Source: Sinonovacula constricta | Taxonomy: Eukaryota; Mollusca; Bivalvia; Cardiida; Solecurtidae | Length of the DNA: 64,000 bases | Direction of reading: 5' to 3' | Assembly (NCBI GenBank): GCA_007844125.1 | Contig: CM017561.1 | Coordinates: 23,523,363-23,587,362 of the forward strand | Shown: positions 25,270 to 41,836 of the stretch, one piece after another | Numbering within the stretch: position 1 is the stretch's first letter | How the letters are laid out: each line of letters opens with the position of its first letter | Notes under the pieces: model-generated | Seen by the model: only the letters and a program-made list of their open reading frames with translations | What the model was told of the DNA's origin: nothing | The model's database searches: none | Program-made: the position numbers and the translations under genes

Positions 25270-26238
25270 ATATTATAGTGTGTTTGCTTGATTTTTAAAC
25301 AGCCACAATCCAGCAACAGAACCTTTGGAAAATTTAATAAGCAAACATGGTAAGTTCAGCCGGACAAACGGCGGGCTGGTTTATAATACAAGGAAATGTC
25401 AAAAACAAATATAGAGAGTTATGCGATGTTCACAAATGACGCCAACGAGTCCAATGAACCGGTACGTTGAAAGGATTGCACGAGGACCGTTAAGGAATGT
25501 TGTAGCAATGTCTATAAATGTATCATTGAATTTGTGCTATTTTGTGTAAAAATGATTTTTAAAACGCTCATAATAACAAAGGTGTGAAGTATAAAGTAAT
25601 AAGGCGTAAGCCTTACTTAGAAAGGAGGTTATTATTAACTACTATATACACATGTTTTCCTAAAGAGAGAAACGAAGTTAAAAACGAAACATTCCTGGTG
25701 GGGTTTCTTTTCAAAATGATGGACACAAACTCTTGTTAAGCGCATTTTGCTTTTCCTTTGTTAATACAGGTACATTAACAGTATATGCATGGCGTCGCGT
25801 AGATTTTTACCTAACGTACTGGATGACATCGTCATGCTTCCTTGTTGGGTAAATGCCTTGAAAGCAAATACATGTATATACATTTTTGGGTGTTTTTTTT
25901 CAGCCACTCTCTGTAAGCGGGCACACAATAAATGAGCGGTTATAAAATCAGCATTATCGTCATCATGTTTCAATAGCATTTTACCAACTGTATGCCCTTT
26001 TCATGAAAATTTTATATATTCTTGAACTTTCATAGCACAAGGTATACTTTAAGACGCATCATCATCGTGGAACATTATTTTATTTTTTAACATTTGATAA
26101 CATCTAGAATTTGCATAATAGGTGTTTTCAAACTGCTGACCCACGAATCCTTGTCTGTTTTGGCATGCCCTCTACCTGTCACGCGTAATAAAGCTTAAGT
26201 AGATCCACAGAGCCGTCCGATTCCCACAGAAGCCCTGA
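25270..26238. repeat. Spacer duplicated from 18791-19700
   Basis: Carries diverged counterparts of the spacer between gene copy 3 and Maverick block A. No gene seen. Confidence 0.5.
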
Positions 26239-26613
26239 ATGGAGCCATATATTCACATGAACATTAATTTACTGAAGTTCCCATTAGCAATTTTGAAAAA
26301 GCTGAACAGGCCAATAAATAGCAGCATGTTTGGCAAGACCATGGAGAACTCGCATCGCTGCGTCCACGATGTGGAGTTTGTGTGTGTCTCCGAGGAAGCC
26401 GGGCTCCGGCACTTGATAAGCGACCAAGCAGCCATCCAGGTCCACAAGAGGCGCTTCGTTCTCTGTACCGCTCGGTCTACGTGGTCATGAGCATCGTGAT
26501 CTGACAACGTCACTTCCGACTACTCGAAACAACATCATCTCCACTGCACGGCGGACATGAAGTTAGGCAAGATAAAAGACGAGAGCGCGGACGCCCCACT
26601 GGACAACTAATCT
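26239..26613 (+). pseudogene. Maverick/Polinton DNA polymerase B fragment, C-terminal part
   Basis: The plus frame reads KLNRPINSSMFGKTMEN at about 26296-26350, the conserved polymerase motif B region of protein-primed family-B polymerases from Maverick/Polinton elements. It continues through HDVEFV and LRHLIS to a stop at about 26490. In another frame, 26515-26610 reads SDYSKQHHLH and LGKIKDESADAP, which resembles the later end of the same polymerase. The catalytic stretch between them is missing. GC content is visibly higher than in the surroundings, as expected of former coding DNA. Non-functional remnant. Confidence 0.7.
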
Positions 26614-27029
26614 GATGGCCGTTGAATGACAGCTCACTAAATATTTTTCTTAATCAACAATATGCTCGCGCTTCAATGAAACATAGCGTCGGCCTACCCT
26701 CAAATGAAATATTCTGACATTGAGATCGCTATTTCTAATGACAACGTCTCTACTAAAAACCAATGACAAGTGAAATGATTTCAACTTTAGTATTGTGAAT
26801 TATCCATACCTTGACGGTGATTCCCTCGTGCTACCTCCAATAGTATTTACATATCCCAACTTTGGATACAGTTTGCACGAGTTTGTACTAAAGTAGTAGA
26901 TTTCAATGCTAAAAGCCGGTTTATTTCTTCTGAACTGTTACAGCAAGGCTTTCGTTTTCACAAATCAAGAAAGGCGTTTTCAAAATTATTTCACCGTAAT
27001 GATTTTATTGCTTGTTAGTATAATAGCTG
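26614..27029. other. Unannotated spacer
   Basis: No gene, repeat or RNA signal that I can support. Confidence 0.4.
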
Positions 27030-27640
27030 TATAAATACACTTATTACGTGAGATTGCACAGAAGGTATAACGACGGGATTTTTGTACCTTTATTATAAAA
27101 TATGCCAACTGCGGATATATCCTCGGCTTTTTATATGTTATTTTAAAATTTATTACTTATTAACTCATAACAATACTACATTTTATTTTGTTGGTTTAGG
27201 TAATTTTCTAAAATTCGATTTGTATTTTACATTTCACTTTTGGTATATGATGTAATGGCATTGTATGACGCATTAAATTACTCTTATTATACCTCAGCGC
27301 TTGGGCTGTTTTATTTCAAACTACTCTCTCATTTGGAGTTTTAGGTTACCGAGACTTTTATCTACTGTACACACTGTACATAAGTTGATAGTTTATTTAT
27401 TTCAAGCTATTTTGTCTGTATATAAGTTCATTGTATGTGTTTTAACTCCCGATGCAGGCGCTTACTGTTATTTGTTTCACTATGACGGGATATTTTTATT
27501 TACACTGTTGGTTTGATAGAAAAACCTTCAGGAAGTGCGAAGTTGGAGAGCTCTTCAAACCAGGTTAAAGCACCCCAGTCGATCTTTTTGCCGACTGACC
27601 CTTCCAAGGCGGTAACTGATGTTTTTTTTTCCTTTTTATG
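27030..27640 (+). repeat. Dispersed ~0.6-kb repeat, copy 1
   Basis: Begins near gagattgcacagaaggtata and ends with the dispersed element and cgtctctgtg. A second copy in the same orientation lies at 31885-32640 inside intron 5 of gene copy 4. Both contain tcagcgcttgggctgtttta and ctcccgatg. No coding potential seen. Confidence 0.7.
27520..27622 (+). repeat. Dispersed ~95-bp element, forward copy
   Basis: aaaaaccttcaggaagtgcg to ggcggtaactgatg, lying near the end of the larger 27030-27640 repeat. Confidence 0.65.
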
Positions 27641-27742
27641 TGTTATGTCTCGTCTCTGTGTTTTGTCAAATTTACATTAACTATCTCGAAATATATACTA
27701 GTGGTTGAAGATCAAATTCATATTTCGGCTGTGCTTCCGTAA

Positions 27743-27970
27743 GTGAAATTTATTGTTTTAAACAAAACTTCCATCCGACTCGTTTTTACAGCCGAAATTC
27801 AGGCTGTTAACCTTTCTCTTGATTTCGTTTCAAATTATCCTGGCGATAAATTTGTAATATTTACTGACTCTTTGTCGGTATTACAGTCTATTAAAAATCT
27901 CAATTTGCCAATATCATGTCCGATATTTAAGACAGTATCGGATTCTAAGCTTGTTCGGTTTTTGACCTAG
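27743..27970 (+). pseudogene. RNase H domain fragment of a non-LTR retrotransposon
   Basis: The frame reads FTAEIQAVNLSLDFV, then FVIFTDSLSVLQSI. These are the Glu-helix and the second conserved Asp of RNase H as found at the C-terminus of jockey/I-group LINEs. The first catalytic strand is lost, and a stop ends the frame at 27970. The LINE at 39437-43690 lacks exactly this domain, but I see no proof that the two come from one element. Confidence 0.65.
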
Positions 27971-29099
27971 ATTGGTATACTTAATAAGTTATAGAATTTT
28001 AAATTGTCTAAGCTAACGTTGTACTTTTTAAAACCGTATTATATGTTAACCTGTTGTCAATTATATAATTCACATTATTTAAAACTCATAGATTTTATAT
28101 TCCTACTTACATACTAAGTTTTAACTTGATTACAGTCAATTCACTTACAAAATACAAAAGACTCATAGCGGTAGTGCAAGGAATAATCTTAGTACAGACA
28201 GAATTTCTATTTTGTTGCCAACCCATAACCATGGAGAAAGCAGTTCTTAGATCACGAAAAACAAGCGAAATTAAAAGCAATGGGCAACAATATGTAAAGT
28301 TTAAAATATTTAAAAGATTTGTACTGCTATTACACGCACAACATTCATATATAAATTTATGAAACCTCCTGCTGAACAACTTGGATTGATGCAAAACACG
28401 ATTCATTGCTTTAGAAATAACATTACCTTATGCCTTGAAAAGGTGAAGAAGAACAAAGCTGACTGTTTAATCGAAAATAGGTCTTTGATAAAAAGCAAAC
28501 GTAGAACTTGTTCAAGGAGGTTTGCCAGATATTCTGAAATCTGTTGATATTCTTTCAAGTAATGACATCTTGACAAGTCTTTTAAAATGACAATCAATCA
28601 TTCCAAGTTGCAATGAATAAGTGAAGTGCGGACATCTGAAAAACTATCAGAACTATCAGAACGGTGATAAACGTGAGCTAACATCTTTCCTTCCGATATA
28701 TGTTGTACCAGCAGATCAAAAGCCCGATGCAGTTGTTTTGATTGTTGATGTTTGATACTCGTGAGAGAAAAAAACCAAATTCAAGTGGAAACGAATTAAC
28801 AAAAAAGAGTAAAAAGAATATAGAGTTTCGAATTGGAGCAGAGGAAGAAATAAAAAAAAAGAAACCACTTGAAAATAAAGTTATCTAAAATGTAAGCACC
28901 AATCTATGACATTACCATGATTATACATGTTTTTCTAACATAAAATATGGGAAGTTGAAAGCCACTTACTTTTGCAAAATAATGGAACAACAAGAACAAC
29001 TATGTAATACCAGACGCCCTGTCTTGCAGCCCAATTAGCTTCTTTTTTAAAGTCGTTCAACCATGTTAAATTATGAATAACTTTTTTACTAAGTAAGCT
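27971..29099. other. Unannotated spacer
   Basis: AT-rich. Short ORFs exist on both strands (for example 28107-28406) but have no supporting motif, splice pattern or second copy. I see no gene. Confidence 0.4.
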
Positions 29100-29360
29100 A
29101 TTCCATAGACTGACAATCGTCGATAAGAATGTATGACAAAGTCCTATGAGCATTGTAACATATACCAGAATTTGAAAAGGCACATGACAAAGGTATTCAG
29201 ATTCATGCCAAATTTAAAAGTAAGAACAAATCTGTGATGTTTCAACAAACATAATAGACCCAACAGTTATCGCCTTGGAACGATCTGTCGGTAAAACGGA
29301 CCGACAGCTTAACCCGGTTTAACTGAGCTCTAACCTCACACTGCCTGAGCGGTTTCCCAA
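29100..29360 (-). repeat. Dispersed element with extended flank, reverse copy
   Basis: Contains caacagttatcgccttggaa at the left of the core. The longer flank (caaagtcctatgagcattgt at about 29139) is the reverse complement of sequence right of the forward copies at 2013 and 8663, so the full repeat is about 260-350 bp and the 95-bp piece is its conserved core. Confidence 0.65.
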
Positions 29361-29584
29361 ATGCATTATAAAAAAAAGGATCTATTTGGAAAAAAAATTG
29401 TCCAAGAGCTGACGTTTTCTTTGATAAGTTACGACGAAAGAAGAGATGTCATTGAAAAATAATGTACAAATAGTATTTAGTTCTATTAAAAGAACCATAT
29501 ACAAGTGTTGATTGTAAATGCATTTAATTTTTTAACCAAGAGAAAAAAATATCAAAGACGCGTAAATGGTTTTAGCACCCTGTT

Positions 29585-29800
29585 AATGTGAAGATGGAAT
29601 TGAGAAACCAAGTCCACGGGACAAAGACATTCAGATGCAAGCCAAATGTGAAAGTACTTTACAAATCTGTCATTTAAAAAAGTGTAAACCCAACAGTTAC
29701 CGCATTGGAATGATCAGTCTGCAAAACGGACCGACTTGGTTGCTTAAACCGGTTTACAGATCTCTAACCACGCACTTCCTGGGGGGTTTCTAAACCCAGC
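29585..29800 (-). repeat. Dispersed element with extended flank, second reverse copy
   Basis: aacccaacagttaccgcatt to cgcacttcctggggggtttc, next to the previous copy in the same orientation. It lacks part of the extended flank. Confidence 0.6.
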
Positions 29801-30009
29801 AGTTACCGCAACAGATATCATGAATTTCCCGAGATGTCTTTCTTTTCATAATTGAAAATATTCTATAATAAATTGTCTAGCCAAGTGTAAAAATCAGACA
29901 TCTTTGTTCCAAACTATAGTTTGGAAAAATGGCTTTCTTGACGACGGTGTCATGAGCGCGTCGAGACGTTATAGACCTGTCGATACAGAACTGCCGGTTA
30001 GATTTGTCA

Positions 30010-30660
30010 TGTGTTAAATGGTTGCCGTTATAAGTTAAGTCTGTTTTGGTTTTAATGGAGCAAATGAAAATGACTTTCTTTAGTTAACAAACACTGTAAA
30101 ACAGTTACCAACAGGTTTATGATTTCACTAGTCAAACTTTGAACCGCATGCTTGAAGCGCTTTTCCTAAACGTAGAAATAACAAAATATAAAATATTATT
30201 ATTTGGTTTGTTTTGAGGCATTGACACTGCTGGCAGTCAGGTTTTATGTTAGAAAAACTGTCCTGTTATACATATGACACCGAACAAATGCTTAACAAGC
30301 TTTATAGTATGGCCTGTATCGAAATAATAACAATGATGTTATGTGATTTGTCGGTCCTGTGGACAAAATGAACGTCATATAGGAATATGCGTGGCCAACG
30401 CCCTTGTAAGTTTTAGCGATGTGCATTTTGCAAATTGAGCGAATAGAATTATATAGTTTACAATAGACAACATTGCAACAAGCATATGAGTTTAGTAGTG
30501 AACTTTACAAAGGCAAAAACGACATCATAGCCCATTTTAAGAGTGATCTCTTAATTAATTAAATAAGAAACCATTACCTTTCTGAATGTATGGGGTAAAG
30601 ATTTTTATTACCTGTTGTATACAAATCAGGACAATATGCCTCTTAAATGTATGCAGTCAT
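30010..30660. repeat. Segment duplicated at 48795-49380
   Basis: Shared stretches include gtgttaaatggttg, ggtttatgatttcact and tatacaaatcaggacaat in the same order. It lies to the left of gene copy 4 just as its partner lies to the left of gene copy 5, so it belongs to the large duplicated block. No gene seen. Confidence 0.65.
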
Positions 30661-30959
30661 TTGCACTCTTTATTAAGTCATTAGTGCCACATAGTGACAG
30701 GGAAAAGAAGAATGTTTTAAATGAAAACTGTACCATTAATTTAATGGAAACCCCAATTTTTAAATATTAGAATAGAAATATCGTGCAATTCTTTATTGTG
30801 ACAGATTTAACAATTACCTTAATAGGACTTATTATGTTTAAGACAGTTTAAACAAATTATTAATAACTACAAATAAAAAGCACCCTCAGATATTATTTTT
30901 ATTAACTTGTTTGTGCGGGTGTGAATGTGTGAATTTGTGTGTACATGTGTAGTTTTGTG

Positions 30960-30966
30960 TGAGTGT

Positions 30967-31015
<49 letters not shown>

Positions 31016-31033
31016 TGTGTGTGTGTGTGTGTG
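30960..31033. repeat. (TG)n microsatellite
   Basis: About 30 TG units with a few interruptions. It occupies the place of the short TG-rich stretch found in the spacers at 2255, 8905 and 51150. Confidence 0.95.
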
Positions 31034-31624
31034 CATGCGTGCGGTCGAGTGTGTATGTGTTGGTGTTCTGCAAAATATCAACTACACAATCATTCTTAAA
31101 TACACATTGAATCTGTATTTATTCAGTACCGGCCAGCCACATATATCATTTTGAATGAAGTATTAAATTTCATGAAATAATAGAAAAGTAAAAGGGCTTT
31201 CATTTAAATACAAACATAAAAGTATCTAACATTATTTTATTATTTCTATACTAGATTTTTAAGAGACTATCTACTAACTACAACTATGAACAGATGTATT
31301 TCTATGTATTCATAAAATAGCTCTCTGAAATATTATAAATTTTGAGGATTTGAAATATAATAACTTTTTAGGATTGTATGAGGTCGTTTTTATTTTCATT
31401 AAAGATGATAGTTATAATTCATTTGCTCCGTTAATGGTTTTGAACATATGTGTCCTGGTTATATGAATATGTTCATGGAAATAAAACGAACTATATGAAC
31501 ATATATGAGAAAGGTTTTAATAACAGCTCTGTTTCCACAAGTATGTGTGCTTAGAATTTTTGGAGTTTACATATGATGACTGATTAAGGAGGACAATGCC
31601 AATTAAAACGTGCCGATCTTATCT

Positions 31625-35990
<4,366 letters not shown>

Positions 35991-35999
35991 ATTATAATT

Positions 36000-36013
36000 T
36001 ATATATATATAAA
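36000..36013 (-). promoter_or_regulatory. TATA box of gene copy 4
   Basis: The minus strand reads TTTATATATATATAAATT about 75-85 bases upstream of the leader donor at 35927, as in the other copies. Confidence 0.6.
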
Positions 36014-36469
36014 GATTTAAAATGTTTCCAGATTAAACTGACATACTGCACTTATTGAACGCATGAACAAACACGTCGTAAATAATCTTACAATCTGCAC
36101 GTATCAACAAGGAGAATGCTGGCGGTCATTACGCACTTGTTAATTAATAAAACATAAAAGTTTTCTTTAATTTTTGACAATAAAAAAATGCATCAGCATT
36201 TTTATCTTCAATTGAATGACATAACTTATTGTATGTATAACATCATTTGGTTGCATGTAGCCGTTTTAAAAAGTGCCGACCTGATAAGTCAGTAAAGAAA
36301 CTTGGTTATCCTCATTCATTTAAATGCATGGTGTTTGTGGAGTGTCATCGCCATCTATAATAATGTAGGCCCTGTGAATACGACACCTCGCACAGTCGCA
36401 CTCTGAGGGACCGTTATAGGAAAGTAGCTTTATAAAAATGCATATAATAATTGCTATATTGATAAAGTG

Positions 36470-37200
36470 GCAAAGTGCTATGCCAGGTCAAGAAACCGAG
36501 GATAAATGCACTTTTATCTAGAGTAATGTACAAATGTAATCTACGTTAACGCTAACAACACCTTCAGCTGTGCAATTAGCCAACCGCAGCAGAAGGAGGA
36601 TTTCCAGTACGGAAATCCGTGGGCGACTGCGAGGTCATCAATGACGCAAATGTAATCGGAGTTAATCCTGATGAGGGTATGATTCTAGAAGTGGAACTAC
36701 GTATCTCGATGAGCTGCACAATGCTCACATTGTATATCCCTTACCTTAGGTAACCTATTAGTTCAGCCGGAGTAGATGCCTTGGTATCAGCATGACCTTC
36801 TATGTTTTGAGGTGACGCCGACCGATGTCCATAAGCTCGTGACGAAATGCAATATATATGTGCTACATTAAAAGAACTTGCAGCTCTTCCTGTCACTCGT
36901 AACAAAGCTTATGTTTTGTTTTGTTTGTTGTTGTTGTTTGTTGTTGTTGTTTGTTTGTTTGTTTTTTTTGGGGGGGGGGGGGGTTACGGCACACAGACTT
37001 TTTATAGGTCATACGGTGCAGTAATAAAGCTTAAAAAGATCCTCTCAGCCATCCGATTCCGAGAGAATTCCTGGATGGAGCCATATATAAATACAATGAA
37101 CACAAAGTTTTGAAAAACAAAATAAGCAACGTTACGAAAATCTGCACAAGTTAATCACTAACAGCATGTGTGGGCTAAAAGTTGCTGGAGTTCCCTAAGG
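36470..37200 (+). pseudogene. Maverick/Polinton DNA polymerase B fragment, block B
   Basis: Duplicate of 19836-20350. Residues ANNTFSCAISQP around 36553-36590 match the motif A surroundings of protein-primed family-B polymerases. A repeated acggaaatccgt and stops break the frame. A T/TTG/poly-G tract (36900-36985) sits between this piece and the short piece at about 37140-37170. Dead. Confidence 0.65.
36906..36984. repeat. (TTG)n with poly-T and poly-G
   Basis: ttgttgttg and gtttgtttgttt repeats ending in about 14 consecutive G. It is an expansion absent from the block A counterpart. Confidence 0.9.
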
Positions 37201-37309
37201 TCAAAGTACTCCTTTCTCTCTCTGCACAGACTAACTCTTTGAGCGTTCTTCTTGAGACCTTTGAAGACAATTTCAATACACCGGTTAACTTAAAAAGCAA
37301 ATCAACAGC

Positions 37310-37860
37310 AGGCCACAATAATCATAGACTATATTGCTGTCGTACATAATTGCCAGGCTGTTGTTGAACTAGTTTTGTATTGTAGACGCCATCTCTGGCT
37401 GCATGATTTCCTTTAACCCCAGACTTATAGTCACAATGCTGTAGGAGGCGGAGGTGATACCCTAATGACACGGCAGTAATAGTTGAATATGAGTTCCTAC
37501 TCTAAAGGTTCACTGAGCACATATGGTTAGAATGACGCATGGCCCTCGAGCAGCTCAAAGTCCATCGGGATGTAGAATTGCTTGCCATAGACTCAAGTGA
37601 TGTTTTTCTCTTCATCATTGGTCTCTACTTTGTTCCAGCATCGACAATCAGCCTCGTCATGTTGCGGTTGCCGGAGAGGTCTTTGGAAGCGTGCGATAGC
37701 AAACCCATATTCATGTTTCCAGATGTCAAAGTAGCAGTCGAGCAAGTCTCCGCGTCGATATGGTTGTTACTGATCTTTTGATCAAAAGCCGCTTTTTCGT
37801 CAATTGTCGACTTGTTGTTGGTAACAGCTTTCATTCCCTGGGGAGTTTTCAACCTCTTGT
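37310..37860 (-). pseudogene. Maverick capsid-like protein fragments, block B
   Basis: Duplicate of 20880-21600 with deletions. The minus strand shows NNKSTIDEKAAF (about 37812), NMTRLIVDAG (about 37650) and, in another frame, SLGLKEIMQPEMASTIQN (about 37410). Several stops. The capsid assignment has the same caveat as in block A. Confidence 0.4.
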
Positions 37861-38820
37861 GTAGATGGAGTTTCCGACGTTATGTTACCTAACAGTATTA
37901 CGTTTTTTGCCCTTTTATTTAAATCTACATAATGGATGAGGAAGTTCCAATTTAAGAATATGAAGCAGCCGAGGATTAAGAGATTGTGACTTCTAACATG
38001 GAATCACATCTAAACCCTCCTTAAGAGGAATCATCATAAATGTTGCAACTACTACTCTTAAACTACTGCATCAGCAAAATACATAAAAGAAAGGGAGCAA
38101 CGTCAAACGACAGGGACTACTCACAGTCAATTATCGACAAAAAAGGACAGCTTCGTTCTAAGGCATACCAAGGCCTCAGTCTTCAAAACATTCGCGAGAG
38201 AAAGCCACTTGTTCTGTAAACTATATCAATTAAACGAGGCGGGAGTGAAATCGTCCGAAATGAGATAAGTTTATAGATTGGTAAAGAGGACAAAAGAAGA
38301 ATGTCATACCAGGTACAGCCAGACCGCTACGAAATGCAGACGGAAAACTAGCAAAAGCCCTGGCATTCAAAAGAATGAGGAAACAGAAAAAGAAAGAGGA
38401 AACAGCTCTAAAATCTTAATAAGACCAACCTCTGGATGCATCAGACTTGGATAGGACATAACTTATGAACCAGTACAAGTACTCAGAAGGCTTGATAAAG
38501 TTATGCAGACACGTCGGGGTGAGCTTAGATATAAGCTAGCATTAAGTTATAGAAAGCAGAAAAACGTAGAAGCTGAAGACCCTGAACAGAATCGCCGTAG
38601 CTTTGAATGAATAAGAAATTCCAGATATCTACATTATAAAAGTAGCTTCAAAAAGGAAGGCTCTGAGACATAAAATAAGACGAATTTGTGAAATGAAATA
38701 AGAAAAATGCTGATTGAGAGAAACCGAACTTTGTGCACTGAGCAGGTGATCACAATAAGTTCGATCTTGACAGCCAGGGATGACAGTCAGAAATCCTGTC
38801 CAAGCGATCACCATCTTGTG
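37861..38820. other. Decayed Maverick debris, block B
   Basis: Counterpart of 21601-22470 in block A. The plus strand at 38095-38215 is open for about 40 codons (DYSQSIIDKKG, then SKAYQGLSLQNI), longer than in blocks A and C, so this was probably coding. Product unknown. The part equivalent to 22480-23310 is deleted here, bringing the SINE closer. Confidence 0.45.
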
Positions 38821-38821
38821 G

Positions 38822-38950
38822 CGGTGTCCACTTGAAGACGATACTTCCTTCACAAAGTAGAGCATGCCGCGAACACTTGGCATGATCCCACATCCACTCA
38901 CATTATCCTGATATCGGGTCAACCAGTCGTGAAGCTACCCTTACTTATTG
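38822..38950 (-). repeat. tRNA-derived SINE, truncated copy 6
   Basis: Starts gtccacttgaagacgatact and stops before the tRNA head. It is the duplicate of the SINE at 23318-23535. Confidence 0.65.
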
Positions 38951-39436
38951 TATAAATTTTATATAGAACTTGTTCAAGGAAGAAGCAATCCATGATCCCG
39001 CATTCTGCATTGAAGAGAAGTCTTCCCCACACGTCTTTGATTCCAGGTTAGAGTTGCTAAAATTTTAGTTTGTAATATTATTTTCAGGCCTGTCTTCCCT
39101 AGGCTTGTTGCCTCCATGCTACGTGCCCTTTGGTATGCTTGTACCCCGCACCACACCCTCTATGAGTTAGGAATGCTTGATGCTGAAATTTAGTCGCCGG
39201 ATGTACGCCGAACTCCAAAGAGAGCCACTAGGTAATCGCACTTGCTGGAAACAAATTATATGGAGTATCTCTGGAAGAGCAATGTTGACCCCCTTCAGTA
39301 TTTACCTAATTGTGAATGACAATGGAATGCATGCACAGACTTAACGAGTTTTTGGGCCCATAAATATGATCTTGGAATGATACCCCACAGCCCTCAGTTG
39401 AGCTGTTTTGTCAGAAATGCATCGGGTTATTTTTTC
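38951..39436. other. Maverick flank, block B
   Basis: Counterpart of 23536-24040, for example ggcctgtcttcc and cttggaatgatac. It stops at the LINE junction near 39437. No gene. Confidence 0.5.
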
Positions 39437-41797
39437 AGCCCTGAAAAGTTGCAATATAACTTTTATATCACCTCTCCAGTCGGTATGGGATAAAAAATTT
39501 AGCAATTAAGAGATTTGAGACGTTAAGATTTTGTATGTTTAATATGCGGTATAAAAGATAATTTACTGTCAAATATGACACCAAGAAATTTCGTTTCCTT
39601 GACGACAGGAATACTAAGAAATAAGAAATAACTCAGGATCGTTGTGCAAAGTTCTTTTCTGACAGAAATGTGCGCAGTTTGTTTTGGTGGGTGAAAATTT
39701 AAAACCATTGTTGTTACTCCAAGTTTGTTATTTGTTATGGCATTGTTGCAATTGACTTTCATTCGTGTTCATATTTTTGGAGCGACAGCATATAAGAAAA
39801 TCGTCCACATACATTGAACAATCTACTCCATTATTTATAGTTTTTACAATATTTTTTTTATGTTAAAGAGAGTAACTGACAATACACTACCCTGAGGGAC
39901 ACCTTGTTCCTGTTTATGTATAGAAGACAAAGTAGACCTAAGTGGCTAACTTGAAAATTTCTGTCGGAAAGAAAACTGTTAATAAATGTGGGTAAACGAC
40001 CCTTGAGAACAAGGTCACCTAAATCATTTAAAATCCTATGTTTCCATGTAGTATCGTTTGCCTTTTCAAGATCAAAGAACACCGCTACAAGATGTTCTTT
40101 CTTGATAAAGGCATCTCTTATAAACGTTTCAAATCGAACGAGATGATCGAGTGTACTGCGTTGGTTTCTGAACCCACTTTGAAATTCTGTGAGTAAATTA
40201 TTTGATTCAAGAAACTAAACGAGTCTATTATTTATTATCCGTTCTAAAGTTTTACAGATACAACTAGTCAAAGTAATAGGTCTGTAACTTAAGGGATCTG
40301 TTGGATCCTTTCCCTGTTTAGGTATAGGAATGACGAATGCATTTTCCACGAATTTTGAATGTCCAACCAAATTTCATTATAAATAGACAAATGTAAATTT
40401 AATGATGTATGCGGCAGATGTTTAAAAATCAATATGGAATATCATCTGGTCCAGCAGCGGTATCATGAGATTTATTCAATGCTTCCCTAAGTTCTCTTAA
40501 AGAAAGGGGTTGGTTGTAATTTTCATTTTTGTTCGAGTTTAAATTGATTTTACTTTTTTCAGCCCGTTCCTTCATATTTTGAAATTCTTTCGAGTTATTT
40601 TCTGGAGATAAATTTTTAGCAAAACATTAACCAAGTGTGTCTGAAATTTCCTTTTTGTTAGTTATCATTGAGTCATTACATTTTAAGTGATTAACTGTAG
40701 CTGAAGAAGATTTACCGCTAATTTTCCTTTTGGCTGACTAGACATTTTTGACTGAAGTTTTACTGATTATACCAAAAACAAATTTCTGCTAAGATGTTCT
40801 TTTGGCTTGTTAAATTATCCGCTTGCTTTTTGCCCTTTCATTTTTGAAATTATTTAAAGTAGTACTAGTAGGTTGAATATAAAATTTTCTTAAGTGCCGC
40901 TCTACGCTTTCTAACTGACTTTTTGCATTCATCATTATACCAATGTTTGTTTTGCTTTGACTTTGTCGTGGTCTTGGCTATACATTTTTCTGTTATGCTA
41001 TGAAGAATCTTTGAAAAGGAATGCATTTTATCATCAAAATTCTCAAAGCTTGAAGTAGTTAATTCTTCAGAACAAAACGTTGAGAACAATTCCCAATTCG
41101 CTCTGTTCATCCTCCAATATGTATAATTGTCATTTAAGTTGAAGGATTCGTTGTTTAATATTACTGGGAAGTGTTCACTTCCACATAAATCATCATGTAC
41201 ATCCCAACTATATCTAAATATAAAGAAGGATGACATAAAGTAAGATCAAGAGATTAATAATGTCCCGAAGCAGGATGTAAGTACGTTGCCTTTTTGTTAT
41301 TCAAAAGGCATATATAATTTTGAGTAATAAAAATCTTTTATCGTACTACCTATATTATTATAACTAGTACATCCATATATTGGGTTATGCCCATTAAAGT
41401 CCCCTACAAGAATATAAGGAGAAGGTAATTGATTTATCAAATCATCTTATTTTGATTTAGGTGTATCCGAATTGGGTGGAAGATAGACAGAGCAGATTGT
41501 GATAACTTTATGAAGTGTTACTCGAATGGCTACAGCTTGCAAGTCTGTTATAACATTATCTTTAGAGTGAGGGAGCTTGGAGTTGACTATAATGGATGAT
41601 CCACCAGACGCTTTATCACATGCTGTATGAATATGGTTATACGTAGTATAACCTTTAAATTTTATGTTGTCATTCACCGTTAGGAACGTCTCCTGAAGGC
41701 ATAGCACGGAAGGGTTTAAATTGGCTTATAAAAGTAAAATTTCGTTAAAATTAGCCCGAAGACCTCGGCAATTACAATGTATTATTTTGTTATTCAT
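39437..41797 (-). pseudogene. LINE ORF2: endonuclease and reverse transcriptase, broken
   Basis: The likely ATG is at 41797-41795. The order on the minus strand is as follows. Endonuclease: NCRGLRANFNEI (about 41775), CLQETF (about 41700), LVGDFNGHN (about 41395), GSEHFPVIL (about 41178). RT: QSGFRNQRSTLDH (about 40170), FFDLEKANDTTW (about 40080), the catalytic YVDDFLICC (about 39810) and thumb KFLGVIFDSKLSFIPH (about 39600). The last recognisable residues are DWRGD..VILQLFRA at about 39440, just before the junction. The Tyr usual after EKA reads as Asn. In-frame stops (for example near 41735 and 40215) and frameshifts make it inactive. Confidence 0.8.
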
Positions 41798-41836
41798 GGG
41801 ATTACATTAAAGTTTTAAAATATTGCTTAGGAGCTT

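Noticed and set aside
30867..31154. ORFs rich in alternating Cys/Val or His/Thr
   Set aside because: Direct translations of the (TG)n microsatellite.
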